The notes below the pieces were generated by a model. The model was given only the letters and a program-made list of their open reading frames with translations, did no database searches and had not been told where the DNA came from. Both the position numbers and the translations under genes were made by a program. A stretch of DNA of 64,000 nt from Bostrychus sinensis. Taxonomy: Eukaryota > Chordata > Actinopteri > Gobiiformes > Eleotridae. Where the stretch lies: contig CM036253.1 of assembly GCA_020698575.1 (NCBI GenBank), positions 3,524,605 through 3,588,604 on the forward strand, given 5' to 3'. Shown piece after piece: positions 35,957 through 48,100 of this stretch (positions are counted from its first letter, which is position 1; the number at the start of each line of letters is the position of its first letter).

Positions 35957-36088
35957 GTCAAACCAGGACCAGGACCAAAACCAGCACCAAACCAGGTTTA
36001 ACCCAGGACAAACCCAGGACAAACATCAGCACAAACATCAGCACAAACCCAGCACAAACCCAGCACTGCCCCGGGTCCAGTCCTGGAG
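35957..36088 (+). other. 5' untranslated part of exon 2, GT6 gene
   Basis: The acceptor is TCTGTTTTTCAG (ends 35956). The leader is rich in CAGCACAAAC and CAGGACAAAC repeats and contains no ATG before 36089. Confidence 0.7.
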
Positions 36089-36147
36089 ATGCAGTCCTGT
36101 CGTTCCAAAGCCGTGGCTGTGGTCCTGGTTCTGTTGACGCTGACCGG
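36089..36147 (+). CDS. Coding exon 2: start codon and membrane anchor
   Basis: Begins MQSCRSKAVAVVLVLLTLTG. Charged residues before the hydrophobic run give type II topology. It is the first ATG in the leader and has G at -3. It ends in phase 2 before GTCAGTAC. Confidence 0.85.
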
Positions 36148-39100
36148 GTCAGTACTGCATCTGTGAAGTATTCCTCTGTCCTGTCTGTAGTACTGTGTAC
36201 TACTGTGGAGAAGTGCTTTAATAATTCATCGAATTTATATAGCGCTTTTTTTGGACACTCAAAGACGCTTTACAATTGATCAATTATTCATTCACTCCTC
36301 AGTCACACTTGGTGGTGGTGAGCTACTTCTGTAGCCACAGCTGCCCTGGGGCAGACTGACGGAAGCGTGGCTGCCAATCTGCGCCAACGGCCCCTCCGAC
36401 CACCACCAAACTAACACATTCACACAGGCAAGGTGGGTGAAGTGTCTTACCCAGGGACACAACGACAGTATGCGCTTCAGATGGGATTCGAACCGGCTAC
36501 CCTCCGATTGCTGGGCGAATGCTTAACCCACTGCGCCACCATCGCCCCGATGTGGGAATCTGTGACAACCACACAACGATAAACTCCTGCAGCCACAAAC
36601 AAAACACAAACATCCTGAGTCCGGCCCGAGTCCGGCCCGAGTCCGGCCCGAGTCCGGCCCGAGTCCGGCCCGAGTCCGGCCCGAGTCCGGCCCGAGTCCG
36701 GCCCGAGTCCGGCCCGAGTCCGGCCCGAGTCCGGCCCGAGTCCGGCCCGAGTCCGGCCCGAGTCCGGCCCGAGTCCGGCCCGAGTCCGGCCCGAGTCCGG
36801 CCCGAGTCTAAAATCCTATAAAGACCAAAGCTGTTTAACTTTAATTTATTGATTAAATCCTAACTAAACTAACTTTAGAACATTAAAAGAAAGTACAATA
36901 TCTTTCTGTAAAATACCAGTTATTATTTTCCTGGTTTTGTCATTTATTTTACCACAAAAGCTGAATAAATCCCTGGTCCTGGTCCTGATCCCAGTCCTCT
37001 CTGTCTTTCAGGCTGCTGTACGTGTCCCAGGTCTACATAATCCAATTCTGGTGTAACCAAGACCAGATCTACCCCAGGTTAGTTCTCAGGAACTAGAACT
37101 CATTTAGACCTGGTTTAGTCCTGGTTTAGTCCTGGTTTAGTCCTGGTTTAGTCCTGGTTTAGTCCTGGTTTAGACCTGGTTTAGACCTGGTTTAGATCTG
37201 GTTTAGATCTGGTTTAGTCCTGGTTTAGTCCTGGTTTAGTCCTGGTTTAGTCCTGGTTTAGACCTGGTTTAGACCTGGTTTAGACCTGGTTTAGTCCAGG
37301 TTTAGTCCAGGTTTAGTCCAGGTTTAGACCTGGTTTAGACCTGGTTTAGTCCAGGTTTAACTGTTGTGTGTTTTTCAGGTTGGAGGCTCATGGACTCAGA
37401 GAAACTCACGTCGAACGGTAAAATCCTAAAATCTAGTTCGACAGCTTCTGTCTCTTAGTCTGTCTCTGTCTCCGAGTCTGTCTCCGAGTCTGTCTCCGAG
37501 TCTGTCTCCGAGTCTGTCTCCGAGTCTGTCTCCGAGTCTGTCTCCGAGTCTGTCTCCGAGTCTGTCTCCGAGTCTGTCTCCGAGTCTGTCTCCGAGTCTG
37601 TCTCCGAGTCTGTCTCCGAGTCTGTCTCCGAGTCTGTCTCCGAGTCTGTCTCCGAGTCTGTCTCCGAGTCTGTCTCCGAGTCTGTCTCCGAGTCTGTCTC
37701 CGAGTCTGTCTCCGAGTCTGTGATGTCTCTGCTGCAGAAGCTGCTGCTGCTTTAAAAACACGAGTGGAGAGAAATCTGGACGACAGAACAAATCTAAAAA
37801 TATCAAAAACCTGTGAAGAACAGGTCTGAGTTCTGACTGATGTTTGTCCCTGCTGTCCATGTCCTGAAGGGACTCTGGGTGAGAGACTAAGAATGCAAAC
37901 TCTGAGCTCTAACAGTGGACCGACCAGACCAGACATGTCCAGACCAGACCTGACCAGTTCAGACCAGACCTGCCCAGACCAGACCTGTTCGGACCTGACC
38001 AGTTCAGACCAGACCTGTCCACACCTGTCCAGACCAGACCAGACCTGTCCAGACCAGTTCAGTCCAGACCTGACCAGTTCAGACCAGACCAGACCTGTTC
38101 GGACCTGACCAGTTCAGACCAGACCTGACTAGTCCAGACCAGACCTGTCCAGACCATTTCAGACCGGTCCAGACCTGTTCAGACCAGACCAGACCTGTCC
38201 AGACCAGACCTGTCCAGACCAGACCTGTCCAGACCAGACCTGTCCAGACCAGACCTGTTTAGACCAGACCTGACCAGTTTAGACCAGACCTGACCAGTTT
38301 AGACCAGACCTGACCAGTTTAGACCAGACCTGACCAGTTTAGACCAGACCAGACCTGTTCGGACCAGACCTGTCCAGACCAGACCTGTTTAGACCAGACC
38401 TGACCAGTTTAGACCAGACCTGACCAGTTTAGACCAGACCTGACCAGTTTAGACCAGACCTGACCAGTTTAGACCAGACCAGACCTGTTCGGACCTGACC
38501 TGTCCAGACCTGTCCAGACCTGTCCAGACCAGACCTGTCCAGACCAGACCTGTCCAGACCAGACCTGTCCAGACCAGACCTGTCCAGACCAGACCTGACC
38601 AGACCAGACCTGACCAGACCAGACCTGACCAGACCAGACCTGTCCAGACCAGACCTGTCCAGACCTGTCTAGACCAGACCTGTCTAGACCAGACCTGTCT
38701 AGACCAGACCTGTCTAGACCAGACCTGTCTAGACCAGACCTGTCTAGACCAGACCTGTCTAGACCAGACCAGACCTGTCTAGACCAGACCAGACCTGTCT
38801 AGACCAGACCAGACCTGTCTAGACCAGACCAGACCTGTCTAGACCAGACCAGACCTGTCTAGACCAGACCAGACCTGTCTAGACCAGACCTGTCTAGACC
38901 AGACCAGACCTGTCTAGACCAGACCTGTCTAGACCAGACCAGACCTGTCTAGACCAGACCAGACCTGTTCGGACCTGACCAGTCCAGACCAGACCAGACC
39001 TGTTCGGACCTGTCCAGCCCAGACCAGACCTGTCCGGACCTGTCCAGACCAGACCTGTCCAGACCAGACCTGTCCAGACCAGACCTGTTCGGACCTGACC

Positions 39101-42100
39101 AGTTCAGACCAGACCTGTCCACATCAGACCTGTCCACACCTGTCCAGACCAGACCAGACCTGTCCAGACCAGTTCAGTCCAGACCTGACCAGTTCAGACC
39201 AGACCAGACCTGTTCGGACCTGACCAGTTCAGACCAGACCTGACCAGTCCAGACCAGACCTGTCCAGACCATTTCAGACCGGTCCAGACCTGTTCAGACC
39301 AGACCAGACCTGTCCAGACCAGACCTGTCTAGACCAGACCTGTCTAGACCAGACCTGTCCAGACCAGACCTGTTCAGACCAGACCTGACCAGTTTAGACC
39401 AGACCTGACCAGTTTAGACCAGACCTGACCAGTTTAGACCAGACCTGTTCGGACCTGACCTGTCCAGACCTGTCCAGACCTGTCCAGACCTGTCCAGTCC
39501 AGACCTGTCCAGACCAGACCTGTCCAGACCAGACCTGTCTAGACCAGACCTGTCTAGACCAGACCTGTCTAGACCAGACCTGTCTAGACTAGACCAGACC
39601 TGTCTAGACTAGACCAGACCTGTCTAGACTAGACCAGACCTGTCTAGACTAGACCAGACCTGTCTAGACTAGACCAGACCTGTCTAGACTAGACCAGACC
39701 TGTCTAGACTAGACCAGACCTGTCTAGACTAGACCAGACCTGTCTAGACTAGACCAGACCTGTTCGGACCTGACCAGTCCAGACCAGACCAGACCTGTTC
39801 GGACCAGACCTGTCCAGACCAGACCAGACCAGACCTGTCCAGACCTAGGGACTAAGCTCAGAGGCTGTGTCCTCCCTAATCCCTCTGTAGCGCCCCCTAC
39901 AGTGGTCACACCAGTCTGTAGTGGTGTCCCAGTGTCTAGTGGATAAAAAATAGTGCACTCAAAATTTCCCACAATGCATTTTGAAAAGTAGTGGATAGTG
40001 ATGGCCACTAGAAGTCAGTATAGACCAGAATGCGTTGCAAGTTTCAGAGGAGAACAGCGGGACCAGGACAGGACTTTAAACTATACACAACACGTCTGAA
40101 TGAAACCAGTAAGAAACGCCTTTTTTATTTACTTCTGTCACAGCGTCATCAGAAATAAAAAGCTTTTAAATAAACCGCTGCTAACGTTAGCTTAGCCGTT
40201 AGCGTTCAGCCTCCCCACGTAAGGCACACAGCTGCAATAATCCTCTCTGTTTTATTCATTACAGCATCATTCATGTTCATTATCACACACATGACTGTTA
40301 TTTATCTATAAATACTAAAATGATCACAGAAGAACTTTATCAGCCGAGGACTGAGGGTTCGGGACTGGGGAGGACGTTTGGACACAGTCTCAGTCACTTC
40401 AGGACACAGACGGCAACAAACCAGGGACAAACATCAGTCAGAGCTCAGATTTTCTTTCTTCACAGATGATTTTTCCATTTTTATGAATTATTTTATATTT
40501 GGGTGCAACAAGAGTTTGGATTTAGGGCTGGGTTTGTGATTTTGATAAGAATTGTTTAGATCTGAGGCGTTAGGTACAACTACAACTGATCCTGGATCTG
40601 ACCTGGTCTGATCTCGGTCTATAATCCTGATTCAGTCTCAGCTTAATCCAGGTTTAAGCTCTGATCCTGATAAACCTGTTCAGACTGACGCAGCGGTTTA
40701 CGGTGAGTCACTGTAAAAACACGGCCCAGGGTTTGATTCAGGTCCAGGTCCTGGGTTTCAGCCTCAGTTTAGTTGAGTTTATTCTTTGTTTGTCAGGGAC
40801 CAAGTACAAATACTTTACTTACACAAGAAAAGAGAGGTTTGTACCAGATTTAGCTCCAAACTACTTCCATCTGCAGCTGAGCACAAACTAAACATTACAG
40901 AATACAAAAGTTAACATTAATTCAGAGTTAAAATACTCACTGTTACCAAGCTTAAAGAGGCATTTTAGCATAAATTCATAATTAATAAAAAACTTCCAGA
41001 TACAGTTATTAGCAGAGAATAATGATGAACCCAGGGAAACACAGCGTTAGTTCCACTGATGTTGGCACAACTGGAGCAATATTAACAATTTTACAAATGG
41101 CTGGTAGAGTTGAAGATAGAATTTGATCATCAAAGCTCAGGATTTTGTATTTGCTGAGAATATTACAGTGGTGATACTGAAGTATTTTTGTGAAGTTCCT
41201 TTAAGGCCTGGTGAGTTCTGACCTCTGACCCCTGACCCTAACTCTGAGTGTGACCTGGAGCTGCAGCTAACGATGAATCTGTCATTATTATTCTTCTAAC
41301 GATTGGTTTGTGTTGTTGGACACAAAAATAATGAATGTGTGTATTTTGGCTTTAACACACCATTGTAGCGTACATATATAAAAATATATACACTGAACTA
41401 AGACAAAGATTAAGAGTAATAATTCCACATTGGTACCAGTTAGCCTTGCGCTAACGTGCAGATTAAAACACCTAAACTAATGTCTTAAGAGGGAAGGATT
41501 GACCAGGAGGGACTCAGTTTAATAGATAAAGACCAACAAACTCAACTTAATTTAGATTAAGTATAACGTTTATTTACACAATAAGGTGGAATAGTGTACT
41601 GAGGCACAGGTAAATATTGAAAGGAATGTAATTATGAACAGAACCGTTATGCAGAATTATTGATTACCTAATGATGAATTGCAGTGGAGCAAGTTATAAA
41701 TTGACTTATTAAATTATTGGAAATTTAGGAATAAGGGAATAGACTCTGAGACTATAAGTGCCAACCCTGTAGCATAACAACACTGATCTTACTGCGCTCG
41801 GTGCAGGAGGGGAAGGCGGTGACGACAGCCAGCCTCCGGTTTCAGCCAGGGGCTCGGATGTTGTTCTTTGTCCTTTAGAGCCGCGGGGTGTAGCAGGGCT
41901 GGTGTTCCCGGCTCCAAACAGCGGGTCGTGGTGTGTCCTCCAAGCTCCACAGCCAGTCGCCAGGTGTCCATTATGTTGAACAGGAGCGTGATGCCGCTCA
42001 GGGAGAGTTTAGCTGTTGTTCAGCGTAAGGCAGCGTCAAAGTCTCAGAGTATGGCAAATGTCCCTTTTATGCCAAATGAAAAATTCAATAAAAATCCTTT

Positions 42101-45100
42101 CACAGCGATTCAAAACTTTAGAAGTATAACTTATTAAAATAGCTGCTTTGTTCAAGGCAGCGATTGTTAAAACTGGCGGATGTTGCGCGGCGCGAGGCTT
42201 TTCAAAATAAACTACAAAAATTATACTTGAACGAAAGTTTGGGCGACTTATTGTGAAAAGATGTTATCACCGGCAAGGTGAACTTAACACAACAAAAATG
42301 ACGAGAAGAAAAGAAAAATTAAACTTAAAAGATGAAGGAGAGACGGAGACGAGACAAAGACAAGACCAAGACAAGACTAAAACTGAGGAATGTGGGCCGC
42401 ACCCCAAGATAAGACTGGAGTAAAAGGGGTGTCCCTGGTTCGTCCCTCTGAACTGATAGTGGAGAGGACTCAAATTACCTCTGCTAGACACAAAATAAAT
42501 GTCATAAAAAGAAATGTGTCTTACTCCACTTCAATTTACGTACCTTTAAACACATGTTACATTCAACAGTTTGCACAAAACATAGCTATGACATTTTCCT
42601 GTAAAGTAACATGTTAATGCATATAAAGTCTTTTAAACAGATGAGATGTGCCAGGTCTCTGGTTCTTATCAGAGAAGAGAGGAGGCCTCTTCTGGCATTT
42701 TTATTGGTCTGCAGTTCGTATAGGACAGATATATGCCTTTGTTTTGCATCCTTGGTGGGTAAGAGCAGACTTCTCGTCTCCTAAAGGAATGTCCATTTTT
42801 GATAGAATTTCAGCAGTGGTCCAGATCTCCTACACCATTGTTTGTTCAGCAGATACAACAGAAATGTTGTCCAAAGTTGTGTCACAGGTTACGAGTGCAG
42901 TGATGAGATAATGTCAGGAACTCACTTTAACTTTAACCTCCTGCAGCCTGAGACAGTTTCTGATGTTTTGCAGCAGTTTTTTGTGGATAACTTTTGCTGT
43001 GTTGATTCAAATGGCATAGATTTTGCCTCAGGTGTGTATTTTTGGATGAATTTTCAGATTTCAGGATTTATTTATTTATTTATTTATTTTGGAAAAATCC
43101 TCTAAAAAAGGTGTCTAAGAAATAGTCACACCTTTACCCCTAAGACATTTTTTGTGCCACTGGCTCCCATTAACCCTCTGGGCACCTGAAACATTTACAC
43201 TCGTTACCTTAGGGACCCGTTTGGGACCTCTCATAAAATAGCTATAAAAATGTCAAATATTTATTTTATTTTTTTACTTTTTTTGCATGAAATCCTTTCT
43301 ACTACTTCAGCCCTAACCATAGATATGAAGTTTATTAACATTTATTTATATTTGCTATGTTTTTATGGTCTTTTTGTCAAAACCTCATTTTTAAATGGTA
43401 AAATCACAAAATATGCCCTATTATCCAAAAATGAGTTGCAGAGTGGATCACTTGGGGTGAAATTATTAGAGCTTTGTGTGAGCAGTGGACTTCTGCGTTG
43501 TGTTTGAGTGGTTGTGAGAAGAATCCACGCGACACCAGGATTGTATTTGGAGGCGTGCTCCGTTTAATTAGCCTGACACACAGGGAAACAAATAACAGTT
43601 TAGCTTGAAGCATGTGCTGCAACGGACCTCCAGCCCTATACAAAACATAATCTCATGTTAGCATAGCATCGCTCATCTTTGTCAAACAAAACCATGTAAC
43701 TAGCACCATCAAATGTCACAATGGTGCTACTACAGTTTAATATAAACACAACGCCATCCATCGGGAAAACAAAATGAAGATATAAACAAAACAAACAAAA
43801 GGATTACAATGGATTGACAAACTGACCTCTTCCCAGTGGGACAAATTCCAAAGGGAAGAGGGAACAGGGCAGCTCAGTTTATATAGGCGACGACATTCCC
43901 CGGGCACACGAAGGAGGAGCTGAGGGCGGAGCTGGAGGACCAAACCCAATACACACATTGACTTGTCAGGTATGAATGGTTACAAAATCAAACACACATT
44001 CTTGTGTAATTATATCAGCAACTATTGGTGCCTGTTACATTTGACTAAGTCAATAATTAATAACAACATTGGTTTTGATGCATTTTTATTTTTGGAGCAA
44101 GGTCAGATTATTGAAAAAACTTAGGGTTAAGGTAATGAGTCTATGTAATATGTCAGGACTGCAGGATGTCAAAAATCAGTGGTTATAATGGAAGTCAATG
44201 GGTCCAAACGCGTACTGAAGGTAAAGAGTGGATGCAGGTCTCCTTCTAGTCACCTTAGAACAGAGGGGGCCATGGCTTTTTAAACACCAACTAAAAAAAA
44301 TTATTCTGGCCAAGTTTCACACCAACAGCTTTTAAACCGACTGATTTACTGAGGATCAAAAAAATAAAAACAGCAAAAAGTACGCGTTTGGACCCTAGGA
44401 TGCCCAGAGGGTTAAAACAACATTTTTATTACACACTGTCACTGTGATATAATTTCACATTTTTATCAAGTATTTCATGGATTCATGACAGTGAGGGACT
44501 GGAATTTTGGTTTTTATTGTTTTTCCCTAGGTGGCGCCATTTGCCCATATATGGCAGACAGAGGTATAAATGTGGAGATGGCCACATTAGTGTTTGTATA
44601 AATGACCAAGCCTACAAGGCAAATAAAAAACATTTCTGAACTAAAATGATTTGGGTGAGTTTTTGTCATAAATTGGTATGAAAGTGTTTGTTGAGAAATG
44701 AGTTTGTTTGTGTTTGCGTGAGCACAAATCCAAAATGTAGTTCTTACAGCAGCACATAAACTGGAATTTAAGGGCTTATATTTCATAAACACAATTAATT
44801 AATTCAAGTTAATCATTGTAACCATGAAAAAAAAACATGGAATTATTGACCATTAGATAATTTTTCTGTGGCAGTGTTTATTGCTGCGTGTTTTTGTGCT
44901 GAGGGTGAAAGGTGAGCGTAAAAAGTTGCAGGAGGATAAATAAAGAGTGGAAAGTAAACATTACCAAATCCTAACCTGTGACAGGTTTATCTTTAAGTTT
45001 ATGGACTACAGTTGTTTGTGTTTGTGTCGCAGGGCGGAGTCTGCTCCGCTCAGATTGGACTCCGTGCTGCGCCTGCCCCAGCGGTGAGCTCTAACTCCTC

Positions 45101-48100
45101 TCTGTTCTCTTTGTGTTTGTCCCTAAACCTCACTGTGACGTTTGTGTTTCAGCCTGGAGTACAAGCAGCCCAGCCTCCTCAGCGGGTGAGTCACCTCTGA
45201 CCTCTGACCTCTGACCGCTGAGCCTGACCGCTGAGCCTGACCGCTGAGCCTGACCGCTGAGCCTGACCTCTGTCCCTGACCTCTGTCCCTGACCTCTGTC
45301 CCTGACATCTGTCCCTGACATCTGTCCCTGACCTCTGTCCCTGACCTCTGAGCCTGACCTCTGTCCCTGACCTCTGTCCCTGACCTCTGTCCCTGACCTC
45401 TGACCCTGACCTCTGACCCTGACCTCTGAGCCTGACCCTGACCTCTGTCTCTGACCTCTGAGCCTGACCTCTGTCCCTGACCTCTGTCCCTGACCTCTGA
45501 CCCTGACCTCTGACCCTGACCTCTGAGCCTGACCTCTGAGCCTGACCCTGACCTCTGTCTCTGACCTCTGAGCCTGACCTCTGACCTCTGACCTCTGTCT
45601 CTGACCTCTGAGCCTGACCTCTGACCCTGACCTCTGTCCCTGACCTCTGACCTCTGAGCCTGATCTCTGAGCCTGATCTCTGACCCTGACCTCTGACCTG
45701 AGCCTGACCTCTGACCTTGATCTCTGACCCTGACCTCTGTCCCTGACCTCTGACCTCTGAGCCTGACCTCTGAGCCTGACCTCTGTCCCTGACATCTGAG
45801 CCTGACCTCTGACCTTTGAGCCTGACCTCTGACCTTTGACCTCTGAGCCTGATCTCTGACCCTGACCTCTGACCTCTGAGCCTGACCTCTGAGCCTGACC
45901 TCTGAGCCTGACCTCTGACCTCTGTCCCTGACCTCTGTCCCTGACCTCTGACCTCTGAGCCTGACCTCTGAGCCTGACCTCTGAGCCTGACCTCTGTCCC
46001 TGACCTCTGAGCCTGACCTCTGTCCCTGACCTCTGACCTCTGAGCCTGACCTCTGAGCCTGACCTCTGTCCCTGACCTCTGAGCCTGACCTCTGTCCCTG
46101 ACCTCTGACCCTGACATCTGACCCTGACCTCTGTCCCTGACCTCTGTCCCTGACCTCTGTCCCTGACCTCTGAGCCTGACCTCTGTCCCTGACCTCTGTG
46201 CCTGACCTCTGTGCCTGACCTCTGTGCCTGACCTCTGTGCCTGACCTCTGAGCCTGACCTCTGTCCCTGACCTCTGTCCCTGACCTCTGTCCCTGACCTC
46301 TGAGCCTGACCTCTGTCCCTGACCTCTGTCCCTGACCTCTGAGCCTGACCTCTGTCCCTGACCTCTGTCCCTGACCTCTGACCTCTGAGCCTGACCTCTG
46401 TCCCTGACCTCTGAGCCTGACCTCTGTCCCTGACCTCTGAGCCTGACCTCTGTCCCTGACCTCTGTCCCTGACCTCTGACCTCTGAGCCTGACCTCTGTC
46501 CCTGACCTCTGAGCCTGACCTCTGTCCCTGACCTCTGTCCCTGACCTCTGTCCCTGACCTCTGAGCCTGACCTCTGTCCCTGACCTCTGAGCCTGACCTC
46601 TGTCCCTGACCTCTGTCCCTGACCTCTGTCCCTGACCTCTGAGCCTGACCTCTGAGCCTGACCTCTGTCCCTGACCTCTGAGCCTGACCTCTGACCTCTG
46701 TCCCTGACCTCTGTCCCTGACCTCTGACCTCTGTCCCTGACCTCTGTCCCTGACCTCTGAGCCTGACCTCTGTCCCTGACCTCTGAGCCTGACCTCTGAC
46801 CCTGACCTCTGTCCCTGACCTCTGTCCCTGACCTCTGTCCCTGACCTCTGAGCCTGACCTCTGACCTCTGACCTCTGTCCCTGACCTCTGTCCCTGACCT
46901 CTGAGCCTGACCTCTGAGCCTGACCTCTGTCCCTGACCTCTGAGCCTGACCTCTGAGCCTGACCTCTGAGCCTGACCTCTGTCCCTGACCTCTGACCCTG
47001 ACCTCTGTCCCTGACCCCTGACCTCTGAGCCTGACCTCTGTCCCTGACCTCTGTCCCTGACCTCTGTCCCTGACCTCTGAGCCTGACCTCTGAGCCTGAC
47101 CTCTGTCCCTGACCTCTGACCCTGACCTCTGTCCCTGACCTCTGACCTCTGAGCCTGACCTCTGAGCCTGACCTCTGAGCCTGACCTCTGTCCCTGACCT
47201 CTGTCCCTGACCTCTGAGCCTGACCTCTGTCCCTGACCTCTGTCCCTGACCTCTGTCCCTGACCTCTGAGCCTGACCTCTGACCTCTGTCCCTGACCTCT
47301 GACCTCTGTCCCTGACCTCTGTCCCTGACCTCTGAGCCTGACCTCTGTCCCTGACCTCTGTCCCTGACCTCTGACCCTGACCTCTGTCCCTGACCTCTGA
47401 GCCTGACCTCTGTCCCTGACCTCTGTCCCTGACCTCTGAGCCTGACCTCTGTCCCTGACCTCTGTCCCTGACCTCTGAGCCTGACCTCTGTCCCTGACCT
47501 CTGAGCCTGACCTCTGTCCCTGACCTCTGTCCCTGACCTCTGTCCCTGACCTCTGAGCCTGACCTCTGTCCCTGACCTCTGTCCCTGACCTCTGTCCCTG
47601 ACCTCTGACCTCTGAGCCTGACCTCTGAGCCTGAAATCTTGTAGCAGAGGCAGAGGCTGTGTCCGAACATCGCCCCCAGCCCCTAACCCTCAGTCCTACA
47701 CAGCCCAGTCCTACAGAGCCCAGTCCTACACAGCCTAGTCCTACACAGTCCTACACAGTCCAGTCCTACACAGCCCAGTCCTACACAGTCCTACACAGCC
47801 CAGTCCTACACAGTCCTACACAGTCCAGTCCTACACAGTCCAGTCCTACACAGTCCAGTCCTACACAGTCCTACACAGCCTAGTCCTACACAGCCCAGTC
47901 CTACACAGTCCTACACAGCCTAGTCCTACACAGTCCTACACAGTCCAGTCCTACACAGCCCAGTCCTACACAGCCCAGTCCTACACAGCCTAGTCCTACA
48001 CAGCCCAGTCCTACACAGTCCAGTCCTACACAGTCCTACACAGCCTAGTCCTACACAGTCCTACACAGTCCAGTCCTACACAGCCCAGTCCTACACAGCC

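Noticed and set aside
36222..36547. tRNA gene suggested by A and B boxes
   Set aside because: The sequence continues into a non-tRNA body with a GCGCTATATAAATTC tail and would not fold as a full cloverleaf; it is a tRNA-derived SINE.
45130..47670. 846-codon minus-strand frame (RGQGQRSG) and similar frames at 52.3-54.9 and 55.0-56.5 kb
   Set aside because: Each coincides with an intronic minisatellite of the plus-strand GT6 gene.
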